Assembly (NCBI RefSeq): GCF_964340395.1
Contig: NC_135551.1
Coordinates: 17,803,503-17,856,002 of the forward strand
DNA from: Glandiceps talaboti
Taxonomy: Eukaryota; Hemichordata; Enteropneusta; Spengelidae
Reading direction: 5' to 3'
Length of the DNA stretch: 52,500 nucleotides
Shown here one piece after another: positions 20,790 to 31,800 of this stretch. A program made the position numbers and the translations under genes. The number at the start of each line of letters is the position of its first letter. Position 1 is the first letter of the stretch. The notes under the pieces are model-generated. The model saw nothing but the letters and a program-made list of their open reading frames with translations. It was not told the DNA's origin and searched no databases.

Positions 20790-21470
20790 TGCACTGCTAT
20801 ATTGTGAGAAGACAAACAGTATTTTGTCTTTTATTTACAATCAAGGAAGTATTTGGTTCAGTGGTAGTTCTCCTTTTCCGTACATAATCTCTCTTGTACC
20901 TCATTTGGGTATACTGAGCTTTCTTGCGAGGCATTATTACATTTACAGTTTATTTACAGTTATTGTCATGTCCGTCAAAATTATGCGAAACATTTCCACC
21001 ATCAGTTATAGACTCATCGAAGTTACTTTCGTCAAAAACATTCTTTAACTGTTCAGTCAAAGAGGCATTTTGATACATAAGGTTTTCCTTTTCTGCCATC
21101 ATACTGTAGTGTAGTGATTTCAAGGTTTCACTTAAATGTGATGTTTCATTTTCTATTTTTGTGAGAAGAACATCTGATTTTCCTTCTAGAACTTTAATTT
21201 TTCTTTAACTTTAACCTTTTCCAGGGTGCTCAACGCCAACTGCTTTTGGTCTCGATAAATGTCATATCCCGCAGCTTTGATGTCACTGTCTACCATTTGT
21301 ATAGTTTCATGAATGATTTTTTTTCAAATTCCTTGTAGCTGAACTCAATGGCTCTGTAGGAGTGGCAGATGACGGCACTAAAGTTCCTCCAAAACCACCT
21401 GTAGATTGACCATCAAAGACCTTTGGTATTGCTGATACTAAATGCAGCTGTGATGGTGATACGGCTAAAA
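20790..21470 (-). pseudogene. Helitron N-terminal remnant
   Basis: Broken minus-strand frames with MPRKKAQYTQMRYKRDYV near 20930-20880 (the common short basic motif of Helitron proteins) and an upstream Glu/Lys-rich, possibly coiled stretch (MMAEKENLMYQN, about 21100). Frameshifted. Confidence 0.55.
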
Positions 21471-22489
21471 AGTAAAAAAAAAAGCCAATTCTTACACTGA
21501 TGAACGGGTTTGCTCAATCTGGTGCATATCATGAATGTTATTATTTTAAGGAAATCAATTCATGTCACTATCATCAATTTTAGAAACCAGATGTAAACTG
21601 AGCGCCTCCTGTAAGGGAACCACCAATTATGAAATTTAAACTAAAAAAACTGGTATAAACAAATTTGTGTTGCTGAGGAGAACTATGAACTTGGTATACA
21701 CACCATGATAATTTTTATTTCTGAACGATGTGTACGTGTGAACCATGGTTAACCTCAAATGAATCTTCGAAGAGCATGAAGTGAACTGTAAGTTCACGTA
21801 CGTAATGTGTTCGATTCGGTAACGAAGCTGACAAAAAAAGGTTTCAGTTTGAGTGAGATGAAATGGTGACATGGGTCCAGCGATGGGGTGTATTTATTTA
21901 TCGCTTCGGCCATGAAGGGAGATGCTTCACCGGAATGGCCGTGCTATTGATGGAGACCTTTTGAAATCAAGTCTATTAATAAGTAACCAATCACGTGTAT
22001 AAGTAATGATATTATTTCGTAGTTTCTAAACTCTCCAAGACGGCACATGAAAGTGGTGAAACGTTTTGCATACAATGTGTTATATTCAAATTTGACAAGG
22101 CGTAATTTAGCTGAAAACCCACTCAACTTTGCAATTCAGATGTGAATCGCTTCTATTTGCGTTTACATTGTAGGAATTGTAGGATTTGGTTCACGCCGAA
22201 TTCAATGTCACAAACACAGAAGGAGAAGCCCGAAAATCACAGCAAACGCTACCTACAATATAATACAGTCGACATGTTCGAATCATGGATGCCATCTTGC
22301 CATATTACACTTCATGCGTACGCATTTGTCTTCATTGCATTCTCTCACAGAATTGAACGTTGTAAAGGTATAACTCAATTGAAATGTAGACACTAGAGCC
22401 AAAGGGAAGATCTAAAAAATATATAGTATTTGTATACTCACCAAACGTTTCGGATTTGGTCTGCTCGACCAGCTAAGTTGGGCAGACTA
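21471..22489. other. Noncoding spacer
   Basis: No gene found. It may contain the lost 5' end of the Helitron. Short open frames here have no recognisable motif. Confidence 0.5.
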
Positions 22490-22645
22490 GAACGAGTATA
22501 AAGTTGGCATCAGATTCAGATTCAGATTCAGATTCAAATAGCGTCATATTGAGCGTCATATTAACCATCTGACGCTCAATATGACGCTCAATATGATGCT
22601 AGCTGAATCTGAATCTGAAGCTGACATCAACTTTATACTCGTCAG
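22490..22645. repeat. Long imperfect palindrome with GATTCA and GCGTCATATT units
   Basis: ACGAGTATAAAGTTG (from 22493) pairs with CAACTTTATACTCGT (to 22642). Inside are CAGATT/AATCTG repeats on both sides and, in the centre, tandem GCGTCATATTGA units facing TCAATATGACGC units. It could form a strong hairpin. No protein content. Confidence 0.85.
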
Positions 22646-22864
22646 ACTAGATGCAATATCATAAAACCATTGACAGCGACCGGCCTCTGAGGGCAGCCTT
22701 CCGAGTTTACTCAAATTAATATAGCGTAATTATAATAATTCATATTGTCTTAACTAACAGTTTAAAGTACATGAGCATATGTATTTTCTTATGTTTGATG
22801 AATATACTATTTTTTATTGAAAGTGAAGTATGGAGTCTTAAGATATTGCTTAATTATTTGATTT
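22646..22864. other. Noncoding spacer
   Basis: No feature recognised apart from AT-rich sequence. Confidence 0.5.
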
Positions 22865-23075
22865 CATTAATATGCAAATTTCTCTAATTAAACATTAACC
22901 GATCTGGCTCGAAACCTAATCAGGTCTAGCTATTACCCTAAAAATGATATATTCTAAATTTCATCACAATTGAGCCAGCCGAATTTTACAAAATGATGAC
23001 ACAGACACACAGACAGACAGACACACAGACACACATTACTATTTTAATACCTCCTGTACCCTTACGAGAGGTAGA
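22865..23075 (-). mobile_element. HINE-like element head fragment
   Basis: Reverse-complement match to 30817-31030: GGTATTAAAA-type head, GTGT/CTGT microsatellite, then GGCT..CAATTG and TAGGGTAATAGCTAGACC. The tandem-repeat part is missing. Confidence 0.65.
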
Positions 23076-23869
23076 AATCATACACTGCTTGAAAGAAATC
23101 AAGGGTCTGACTTTCCTCCTCAAAAGTTTCCATGCACACGAAATAAAAGATATTAATCATTAGTACATGATACAGGTGAAGATTATGCATTGTTGAACAC
23201 CACAATGTGATTTTCTTCAGGTGCAAGAACAGGTGGCCAAGAACTCAATTGTGTAAGGTTTCAAAGTGCATTTTCTAGCTCGGCTCAGACACTGCCCTTT
23301 TTATAGTTTTGATGAGTAGACATGTTCTACAAATTAAAGCTGTTGGCCCATAATGAAGTGGCAAGTGAAGTCTAGATGGTAGTAGATGGTATGACTGGGT
23401 GCTGACGAAAGTGTTTTCATCATCTTGGGACTGTGGGAATGTATATAGCACAGTAAGCATACAGTATCTTTTTCCTAACTTACCTGTTTTGGTAGAAGAG
23501 GCCTTCGCTGTTGAAGTGATTGCCTTCAATGTTGGCGATGCTCCTATAAAATATGTTTGTCCATAGTGTCGAATTGAGAATTTAATATTTGTAATATTTA
23601 TTTTGCATTAAATTGTTTTTATTTTAATTTTGTGCTGTTTTATCTGAGTATGCTATTAGTGTACTACTGTGTGTCCAAGTGTGACGATGGTATGATACTA
23701 ATGTGTGTCCAAGATTGAACCCCTTTCTAAATATGGATAAGTACAGTTCTATACACCCTAGTCTAAATGACCACATACTCCCTACTTTCCCCTGTGGAGG
23801 ATATGAAGGTATAATGCCAATGTGTGTCCAAGTTTGATTCCCAGCTTTGTGATCGCTAGCCTTCTGATC
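23076..23869. other. Noncoding spacer with short repeats
   Basis: No gene. ATGTGTGTCCAAG followed by TTGA recurs at about 23700 and 23820, with a related copy near 23670, suggesting a small tandem repeat of about 115-120 bases. Confidence 0.45.
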
Positions 23870-24227
23870 AAGCCTGGAAATATTGATAAAGAGATTACTA
23901 CAAAAAGAAAATAATCCCATAAGCCAGTCTCCATAAGCCTTACCATCAGAACATGCGCAGTTTAGATTTAAAATTAATAATCATTGTTTATGATATGTAT
24001 GTGTACATTACACGTCGCTCGCTGTGATTTTTATTTTGGAATATTGTGTTTTGTTTTCCCATCAAAATGTCTGGGTATTGAACTCCCGAACTTTATGTAC
24101 TGTTATATTTGCAATACTTGAATGAATACATTAGAGAGACTAATAACATTAGTCTATGTGTTTTCTTCCCGTTCCCCCTGTCAATGTACATCGAATTTCA
24201 TATACATTTAGCATGACAATAAAGTAT

Positions 24228-24229
24228 AT

Positions 24230-24296
<67 letters not shown>

Positions 24297-24298
24297 TA
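24228..24298. repeat. ATA microsatellite
   Basis: About 70 bases of ATA units inside arm 2. Confidence 0.95.
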
Positions 24299-24556
24299 TT
24301 ACACATCTTGGGAAACATCTGAACGTGTTTTATTCAAATTACCATTTCGTACTCTTTTAACATCGATTTCGAAACACAGTTTACAACAATAAGTGACATT
24401 CGTTTTAAGATGAAATAGGTAAAACGTACATGTATACTTATGTTATAATAGTTGTAGCCCTTCACTTGCATAAGCTTTTTTTCTAACAGGATATATTGAT
24501 GGATAAATACGCTGCCTGTTGGACTGATTATTAACATTTGTACTATTAAATACTTT

Positions 24557-24765
24557 ACGATTCAAAAATCAATAACAACCACTTACTTTAAGATTTGCCA
24601 ATCAATAACAACAAGTTACTTTAAGATTTACCAATCAATAACAACTAATTACTTTAAGATTTCCCAATCAATAACAACTAATTACTTTAAGGTTTACCAA
24701 TCAATAACAACTAATGACTTTAAGATTTACCAATCAATAACAACTAATTACTGTAAGATAGTTCA
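24557..24765. repeat. 33-base minisatellite, about six copies
   Basis: Tandem units of CAATAACAACTAATTACTTT plus AAGATTTACCAAT, differing by a few bases. Arm 1 has only a single unit (about 14520-14560), so the array expanded in arm 2 after duplication. Confidence 0.92.
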
Positions 24766-25594
24766 AAAATATACATGAAAGAGTTGTTTGAAAAGGCATA
24801 AGTAATAAACGTACAATAACTAATCAAAAAAAGAGAGCAATCAATAAACAAATATCTCAAATTGAATATTGATAATTTCTAATATAACTTTATAAACATG
24901 CACTATCTGCACCGGGAATTTGTTTTCCAGATTTAAACTGAATGCCTTCTGTAAGAGCAAAGTCTTTAGATTTACCTTCCTACACTACACACAATAATTG
25001 TGAAATCATAATATGCGATTAGTTATGTCTGAAGTATGTACCAAAGTTAATTGAAATTGAAGAGTGCATTTGGAAGGTATAGCCTGATTACTGAAAATCA
25101 TTAATTATGCAAATGGGTCATTAAAACTAAAAGCTGCGTCACCAAGCTTCTCAGAACATGTGTGATTAGTTATGTTAGAAGTGTGTACCGAATTTGTCAG
25201 GAAATATAATGCGAATTATCGAACACAGTTACATTTATCTGAAAATTCCACGATTGAATAAAACTCAACAGCAAGTATTAGTTTCCTACATAAATGAAAT
25301 TAAACAGTTTCAAGTACGGTGACTTTACAAGAAGCTCATTATAAATAACTAGGTAAACAAGTTTAATATAAAATTACCATATTCAAAAAAAGATTAACCA
25401 CAAAAGAACATTGTCAAAGAAACGCTTTCATGTTTCCAGTAAGATACATGAAATCATATATCTAAATGTATACACGAACATCTCTACAGAGTCTTCCGTT
25501 TATCACCTTCATGTCTGTTTGAAGTCTAAATTATATCATGGTCTCCTTTTATGTTTTAGATCTTCAGGTATATTTTAATGTTCAATAGTTCTGG

Positions 25595-25816
25595 TTAGTT
25601 TTCTTTCTCCACACGTTGGATGTCTTTGATAGATTTGGCAACAGGTTTCTTTATTTCACAACCAGATATGACGTTTCCTTTTACACCTTTAGGGGCTCTG
25701 GTAATATCCACCTTTGAACGATCACAACCTTTAGAACGTCGTGCTTTATCAGGTGACTTATCCTTATGTCTCCCACGAAGTTTATCTATCGTTAGAAGTG
25801 CACCGCAACAGATATC
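25595..25816 (-). CDS. Last exon: basic C-terminal tail (copy 2)
   Basis: 222 bases, phase 0, ending in TAA (25597-25595). Starts [15 protein letters not shown] like copy 1, with scattered changes (RHKDK for RPKDK, KGNVI for KRNVT). The equal length and the shared stop support this exon as coding. Confidence 0.8.
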   Translation of the reverse strand, partial: DICCGALLTIDKLRGRHKDKSPDKARRSKGCDRSKVDITRAPKGVKGNVISGCEIKKPVAKSIKDIQRVEKEN

Positions 25817-28800
25817 CTGTCAAAAATGTTAATTATGTTAAAGTCATATTAAATAAATGATAAATTATGTATATTTGTAATTCAGTGCATACATTCGTTG
25901 TTGTAACCTTCATCACTATTGGAAAATTCTCTCAACTTTACACTATAGCATAATGTGATAATTGTATTTTTTGCATTAGAATTCATTGGGAGAACAGTAA
26001 CGCAGTAAACGTGTGGCTATATATGACAGATGAATAATTAAAAATGTCGATAAATTAAGGTAGTTGAATTTGCTTATTTACAAATTATCTTTAATACAAA
26101 CATATATTCACTAATTGGTTTATGCTTATTAATTATTATGCTATAATTAATTCTTGATGAACATGTAGCTTTCAAGATCTGTATCGGGCTTTTAAAGGAT
26201 TCACACATTTCCTGTAATAAGGTCCTTCAATTATTCAAGTGTCTAGATTGTTTTCTGTTAGAATGAGCTCAATATTTCATGAGCTTAATATTTTATTATT
26301 ATTTTTTGAATGACAACGTTTATGTTCACACATAGGTTTAGGGTTGTTTTTGTTTGTTTTTGTTTGTTGTTTTTGCTGAAATACGAACACGACAATAATC
26401 GATCAATACTTGTGACTTTCAAAAATGGAAGGAAATTCAAATGCTATTATATGAATGATTATGTGTGTCGTTGAAATCCCAGAGAGTTAATTGAAACATC
26501 AGTCTTTTTTAACCAAAATAGTCAAATGCAAATGCGATAGTGAATATATTAGTTTACAAAAACATGCTATTCCGAACAACATATCTAAACATACATTTGT
26601 GAGATCGATAAAAACATGTTTTGTATCGATGTTTCCATGGTAGCAATCAGACTTATGAAGAATATGAACGCAAGTTGATATATCTTGTATGATTATAGCT
26701 GCACTATCTTCATTGAAGTATTCCCAATCTGTAAATTCTGATAGTCTGGGCATGTTATTTTCATCCATATCATTAAATACCACGTGCCAGCCAAGACGTA
26801 CATCTTTCGTCATTTGCATCTGTTGTCGTTTAAGTTCCTTTGGTAATCCTAAGAATATTAACATTTGCATAGATACACAGATACTGAGTGTGGTTGGCAA
26901 AAAAAAGAAGTTAATCGTGTTTCCGATAACATGACCTGAGAAAATAGGGCAGGTAGGTATATAGTGTATTTTATTTTATTTTATTTTATTTTATATTATT
27001 TTATCTTGTTCATTGTTTTTATGTTTGCAAAATATTGCTTCCACCCAAAACCAAACAAAACGTGGGTCAGGATACCCCTTGCTGTGAAAGTTTGATGACT
27101 AACTAAGGTCGATCGGGTTATCGAAAACACACATTTTAAAAAAAATCTTTGTTCAGTCATTCCTATATCGGAATGTTCGTACAACATATGTGCATGTGTA
27201 CAGTTTAATTTTATTGGAGTTGAATATGAATTATAAATGTAGTTTTGCATTTTGCAAAAACGGAGCACCATACTCGGTGCCATTAATGAAAATTACAAAC
27301 ATCTATATAAAGATGATGTCATTGCTGCAAATTGAAGGCAATCTTTTACATTATAATCGATATAAATGTATGTAGACCTTCTGTGAACTTGCAGTCAACA
27401 GGAGACAGCTCAATTTTGACATTATAATTTAATCAATACTTGATACACAATGGTACTTACCATCTTCAGATCTCGTCTTCTTCAAACGTTTCCAAAATCT
27501 TATCAGTCGTCTGATGTTAATGAACTTAAATTCTTCCATCGAGAAGGAATAAAGAAAAGGGTTGACCATTGAATTCAGAGGTAGAACAACAACAGCAAAC
27601 CAAGCATATATGATGCCAGACATCTGAACACCAGCTACACCGACAAAAGTAACAATTATAACTGGTAGCCAACTGAGGAGATCAGTGCCGACAATAAACA
27701 TTACCATGATGAGGGCTTTATGTTTATTTCGTGACATGCGATCACTACCACCGCTATCTCTACCACTCTTACGTTTCCGAACGAGAATGATGGTGTAGCA
27801 AACTGAGATCACAACGATATAACATATGTCAAGAATGGTGAACATCACAAAGGAGTATTCCCACCCTGGTGGTCGATCATGCCGTAAATGAAGCGGTAAA
27901 CATACAGTATTATCGCCATAGAAATAGTCTCCAAAATAGTCGGTTGAGGAAACAGGTAAAACCGCAAGCAATAGGTGAAAAATGACCCCTACTGCAATGA
28001 TGCTACTGGCTGTTTTAAGAGGGACACGTATCCGTTTTAAAGGATTTGCAAGAACAACACAACGAATCAAAGCCATTGCCGTCAAAACAAATAGTGACAT
28101 CTGACTAGACACAGTAGCTAAGATTCCAAGAAATTTGCACACAATGCTTGTACGCCAACGTACATCATTGGTTATGTATCCACTACCAAAGTACGAAGCT
28201 ACACTTGATATGGATACCAAGTATATACTCATTAACATGTCAGTGATCGATAAAAACAATATCATGAATGAATCAGTTGACATTCGTTTGTCTTGCATTG
28301 CCGCCTTTAGCCTAAGACTTATGCAATATATATTCAACAAGATTGAAGCCAATCCGATAATCCATGCTATCACATGGACACTAGTATTTGGTAATAATGG
28401 TGTACAAAAGCGGAATACGTTCGCTTCAGGTAGACATTCTTTAAGTTTACCCTCCTGTACGCCAGCTACACAACATAGAGCATACACATCAGAATATCTG
28501 TGAGAACAATATGAGAAGTATAACATATAGAAGAAATGTATGGTGGTTTATATGACTTGTATATCGCACATCAGTGGGGTATATAAATACATAGACACTG
28601 CCTTGCTGACAGAAATATAATTATTACCTATTCATTCTACCAAATTATTTATATTTCATTAAATTCTCGATACTCCAATGTTGTAAGTTTAAAATTCCCT
28701 CTGTCTCTTCGCTTCTCTCCCTGTCTCTCTTTAATTTGTACACATACATACATACATACATACATACATACATACATACATACATACATACATACATACA

Positions 28801-31800
28801 TACACAGACAGGTAGACAGACCGGCAGACAGACTCACTCGCTCGCTCGCTCACTCACTCACTCACTCACTCACTCACTCACTCACTCACTCACTCACTCA
28901 CTCACTCAGTCAGTCAGTCACACATACATACATACATACATACATACATACATACATACATACATACATACATACATACACTGTCGGCAGTCGCTCACGC
29001 CTTTTTTTCCCTACGTTTTATCTAAACTTAACTCGTTGCCGCGCTCCGATCTGGCGCAATACTACTTTATAATCGGATACTGATATCGAGGGCCGAAGGC
29101 CCGAGCGACTGTTCTCGCTCGTGCCATCTCCATTGCTATTATTTATTCATGATGTGACGTCATTTAATGGGGCGTTACTCTATCGTATGATTTGCATACA
29201 GTTCAATGTAAGGTCACTCAATATTCAACACACGTGAACTGCTGGGCAAATGCATTTTGATGGTCATAATCAAGTACTTTTTCCTGTCCTACCTTTCTTT
29301 GTTAAAGCTTGAAACCGCGCGGTTTTTTTAACATTCGTAAATGACGTCGTTGACGACCTCGACGCCCGATACACTGTCATATCAGCTCACGACACTAGTC
29401 TATTGTCTTGTTTAGCAGCTAGCTGTTACAGTGGTAGCGAGCGAGAGAGTGCTACGGAAGTCGACTTATTGTACCAACTCCGACCGACACGCCACTCAAG
29501 CAATAGATGTTTTGGACACCCTTTTTTTGACTGCAGCTAGCATATTATATAGTAATAAAATTCATGTATAAAATGTGTGATAGTGATCGAGGCGTAGATA
29601 CTATTCAAATGTGCAAATGGTAGACGTTCTACCAGAAAACAGAAATGTTTAAACCTCACGAAATGTGCCTCCATATTTACCACGGCACGGAGATCGTGCT
29701 CCGATCCCACACGTCTCCAACTAGTGCCTCCTCAGAGTACTGAGTCTATATATACCTAAAGCTATTGTACCCCATATTTCAGATTCCGATTGAGGAGTCA
29801 ATTTACGTAATCTTTACCACAATGCTATATGATATGACAGTTTGTTGTGTCTTTTCCTCCTTGATGTTTTCTTTATATGTTATTTTTGTTGTTGATGTCG
29901 GGGGGGGGGGGGTGAAACTTTGAGTCGGTCGGATAATGAAAAACAGAAAAAAATAGGGTGACCCCAATAAATTGAAGTACGTCAGACAACAATTTAGCAT
30001 TTCATGATCATCTGATTTGTTAAATTTTACAGTTGAAGAAAGATCAATATAGGCAATCACGAGTAAAAATATCCAATACCATACCGAACTTCAGGCTTAC
30101 TTAGCTGAAGTTTTTGCTACACTGTGAACATTTTATTGTTACATATTCAAACAATGCGAATCTCGTTGTTGTATTCATTTTCAAAAGAAATACGATACTA
30201 ACAATTACTGTATGATACAACATCGGGACACTATAAACTCGTAGTTTATATACTTCCAGGTAGTTTGTATTTACAAATACTGTGTTGTAAATTAGAACAA
30301 TGCTCATAAATGGATAATCGTAGGTTAACTTTTCTTCTTTCGACATATGGCACACTTCCTACTTTATTGGCCATTCAAAATATCATTGAAATTATATGAT
30401 AGTCAACGCCACGATCGTACGAACAGAGGATACAAACGTGACTTCATAGCAATGGACCCAATCTGATTGGGATTGGTCGTTGTGCAAGACACAGAGAATA
30501 TCTGTACTCAATGTGCTCATAACTTGGTTTCAAGCAAATAAGCCGGTTAAAATTGACGCCAATGACACATTTACTTTTTATAATCGTGTACATGTATATG
30601 GCACACTATTGTGATTTACAGCTATCGTGTTTATTTTGGAGATAAATGTAAGTATCATTAGGATTAGTTCGTTTGTGTGTACTACATGTTGACTGACACC
30701 TTAAAGTTAAAGTCAGCGTAACTTTTCTGACGTCTGACCGAAAGAAATTTCGAGAAATGTACCTCAGATTTCCATTCTTATTGAAAACGAATGCGGTACT
30801 TACATACGTCATTTATTACCTCCCGTAAGGGTACGGGAGGTATTAAAAGGGGAAGGTGTGTGTGTGTGTGTGTGTGTGTGTGTCTGTCTGTCTGTCTGTC
30901 TGTGTCATCATTTTCTAAAAATCGGCTGGGTCAATTGTAATGAAATTTGGGATATATAATCTTTAGGGTAATAGCTAGACCTGATTAGGTTTTGAGCCAG
31001 ATCTGTTAATGCTTAATTAGAGAAATTTACATATTAATGAAATCAACTAATTACACAATATCTTAAGACTGCATACTTCAATTTCAATATGATTTAGTAT
31101 ATTCGTTTAACATAACAACATACATTTGTCCTATAAAATTCGTTGATGTATCTTATGGCGTTAATGAATAATTTGCATAATTAATTATTTTTGGTAATTA
31201 GGCTATATCTTAAGAATACATATTTCAAATTCAACATAGTTAAGTACATACGTTAACCATAAGAAAACACATATGTCATATCAAGTTTGTTGATGCACCA
31301 TACAGTGTTAATGAATAATTTGCATAATTAATGATTTTTGGTAATTAGGCTATATCTTAAGAATACATACTTCAATTCCAATATAATTCAGTACACACGT
31401 TAATCATAACAATCACATATGTTGGTGTACCTTTCAGTGTTAATGAATAATTTGCATAATTAATTATTCTTGATAATTAGGCTATATCTTATGACTGCAT
31501 ACTTCAATTTCAATACAATTCAGTACATACATTAACCATAACAAATTATGTATGTCCTATAAAGTTAGTTGATGTACCTTACAGTGTTAATGGATAATTT
31601 GCATAATTAATGATTTTCGGTAATTAGGCTATATTTTAAGACTGCATACTTCAATTTCAATACAATTTAGTACATACGTTAACCATAACAAAGCGGATAT
31701 GTCCTATAAAATCTTTTATATAGCTTAGTTTTAATGAAAAATTTGCATTATTAATGATTTTAGGTAACTAGGTTGTATCATAAAAATGCAAGCTTCAAAT

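Larger units (their letters stand above)
16085..21470 (-). mobile_element. Degenerate autonomous Helitron
   Basis: Rolling-circle transposon on the minus strand. Order: N-terminal coiled or basic region (about 21470-20790), pre-Rep domain (20781-19945), Rep/HUH domain (about 19740-18878), linker (18579-17848), PIF1-type helicase (about 17790-16370), 3' hairpin and CTAG end (16109-16085). Several stops and frameshifts break the frame. The 5' TC end was not located, so the right border is a minimum. It lies in the spacer between the duplicated arms. Confidence 0.85.

Noticed and set aside
22142-22396. 84-codon plus-strand frame in the spacer
   Set aside because: No motif, no counterpart, no splice or start context to support it.
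24557-24765. CRISPR-like repeat array
   Set aside because: The 33-base units are directly adjacent without unique spacers, and the genome is eukaryotic; this is a minisatellite.
27190-28503. Long frames opposite the 7TM exons (also 7473-7841)
   Set aside because: Antisense shadows of the conserved receptor exon.
28649-29083. Open frames with YIHT and HSLT repeats
   Set aside because: Translation of CATA and CTCA microsatellites; no homologous frame in arm 1.
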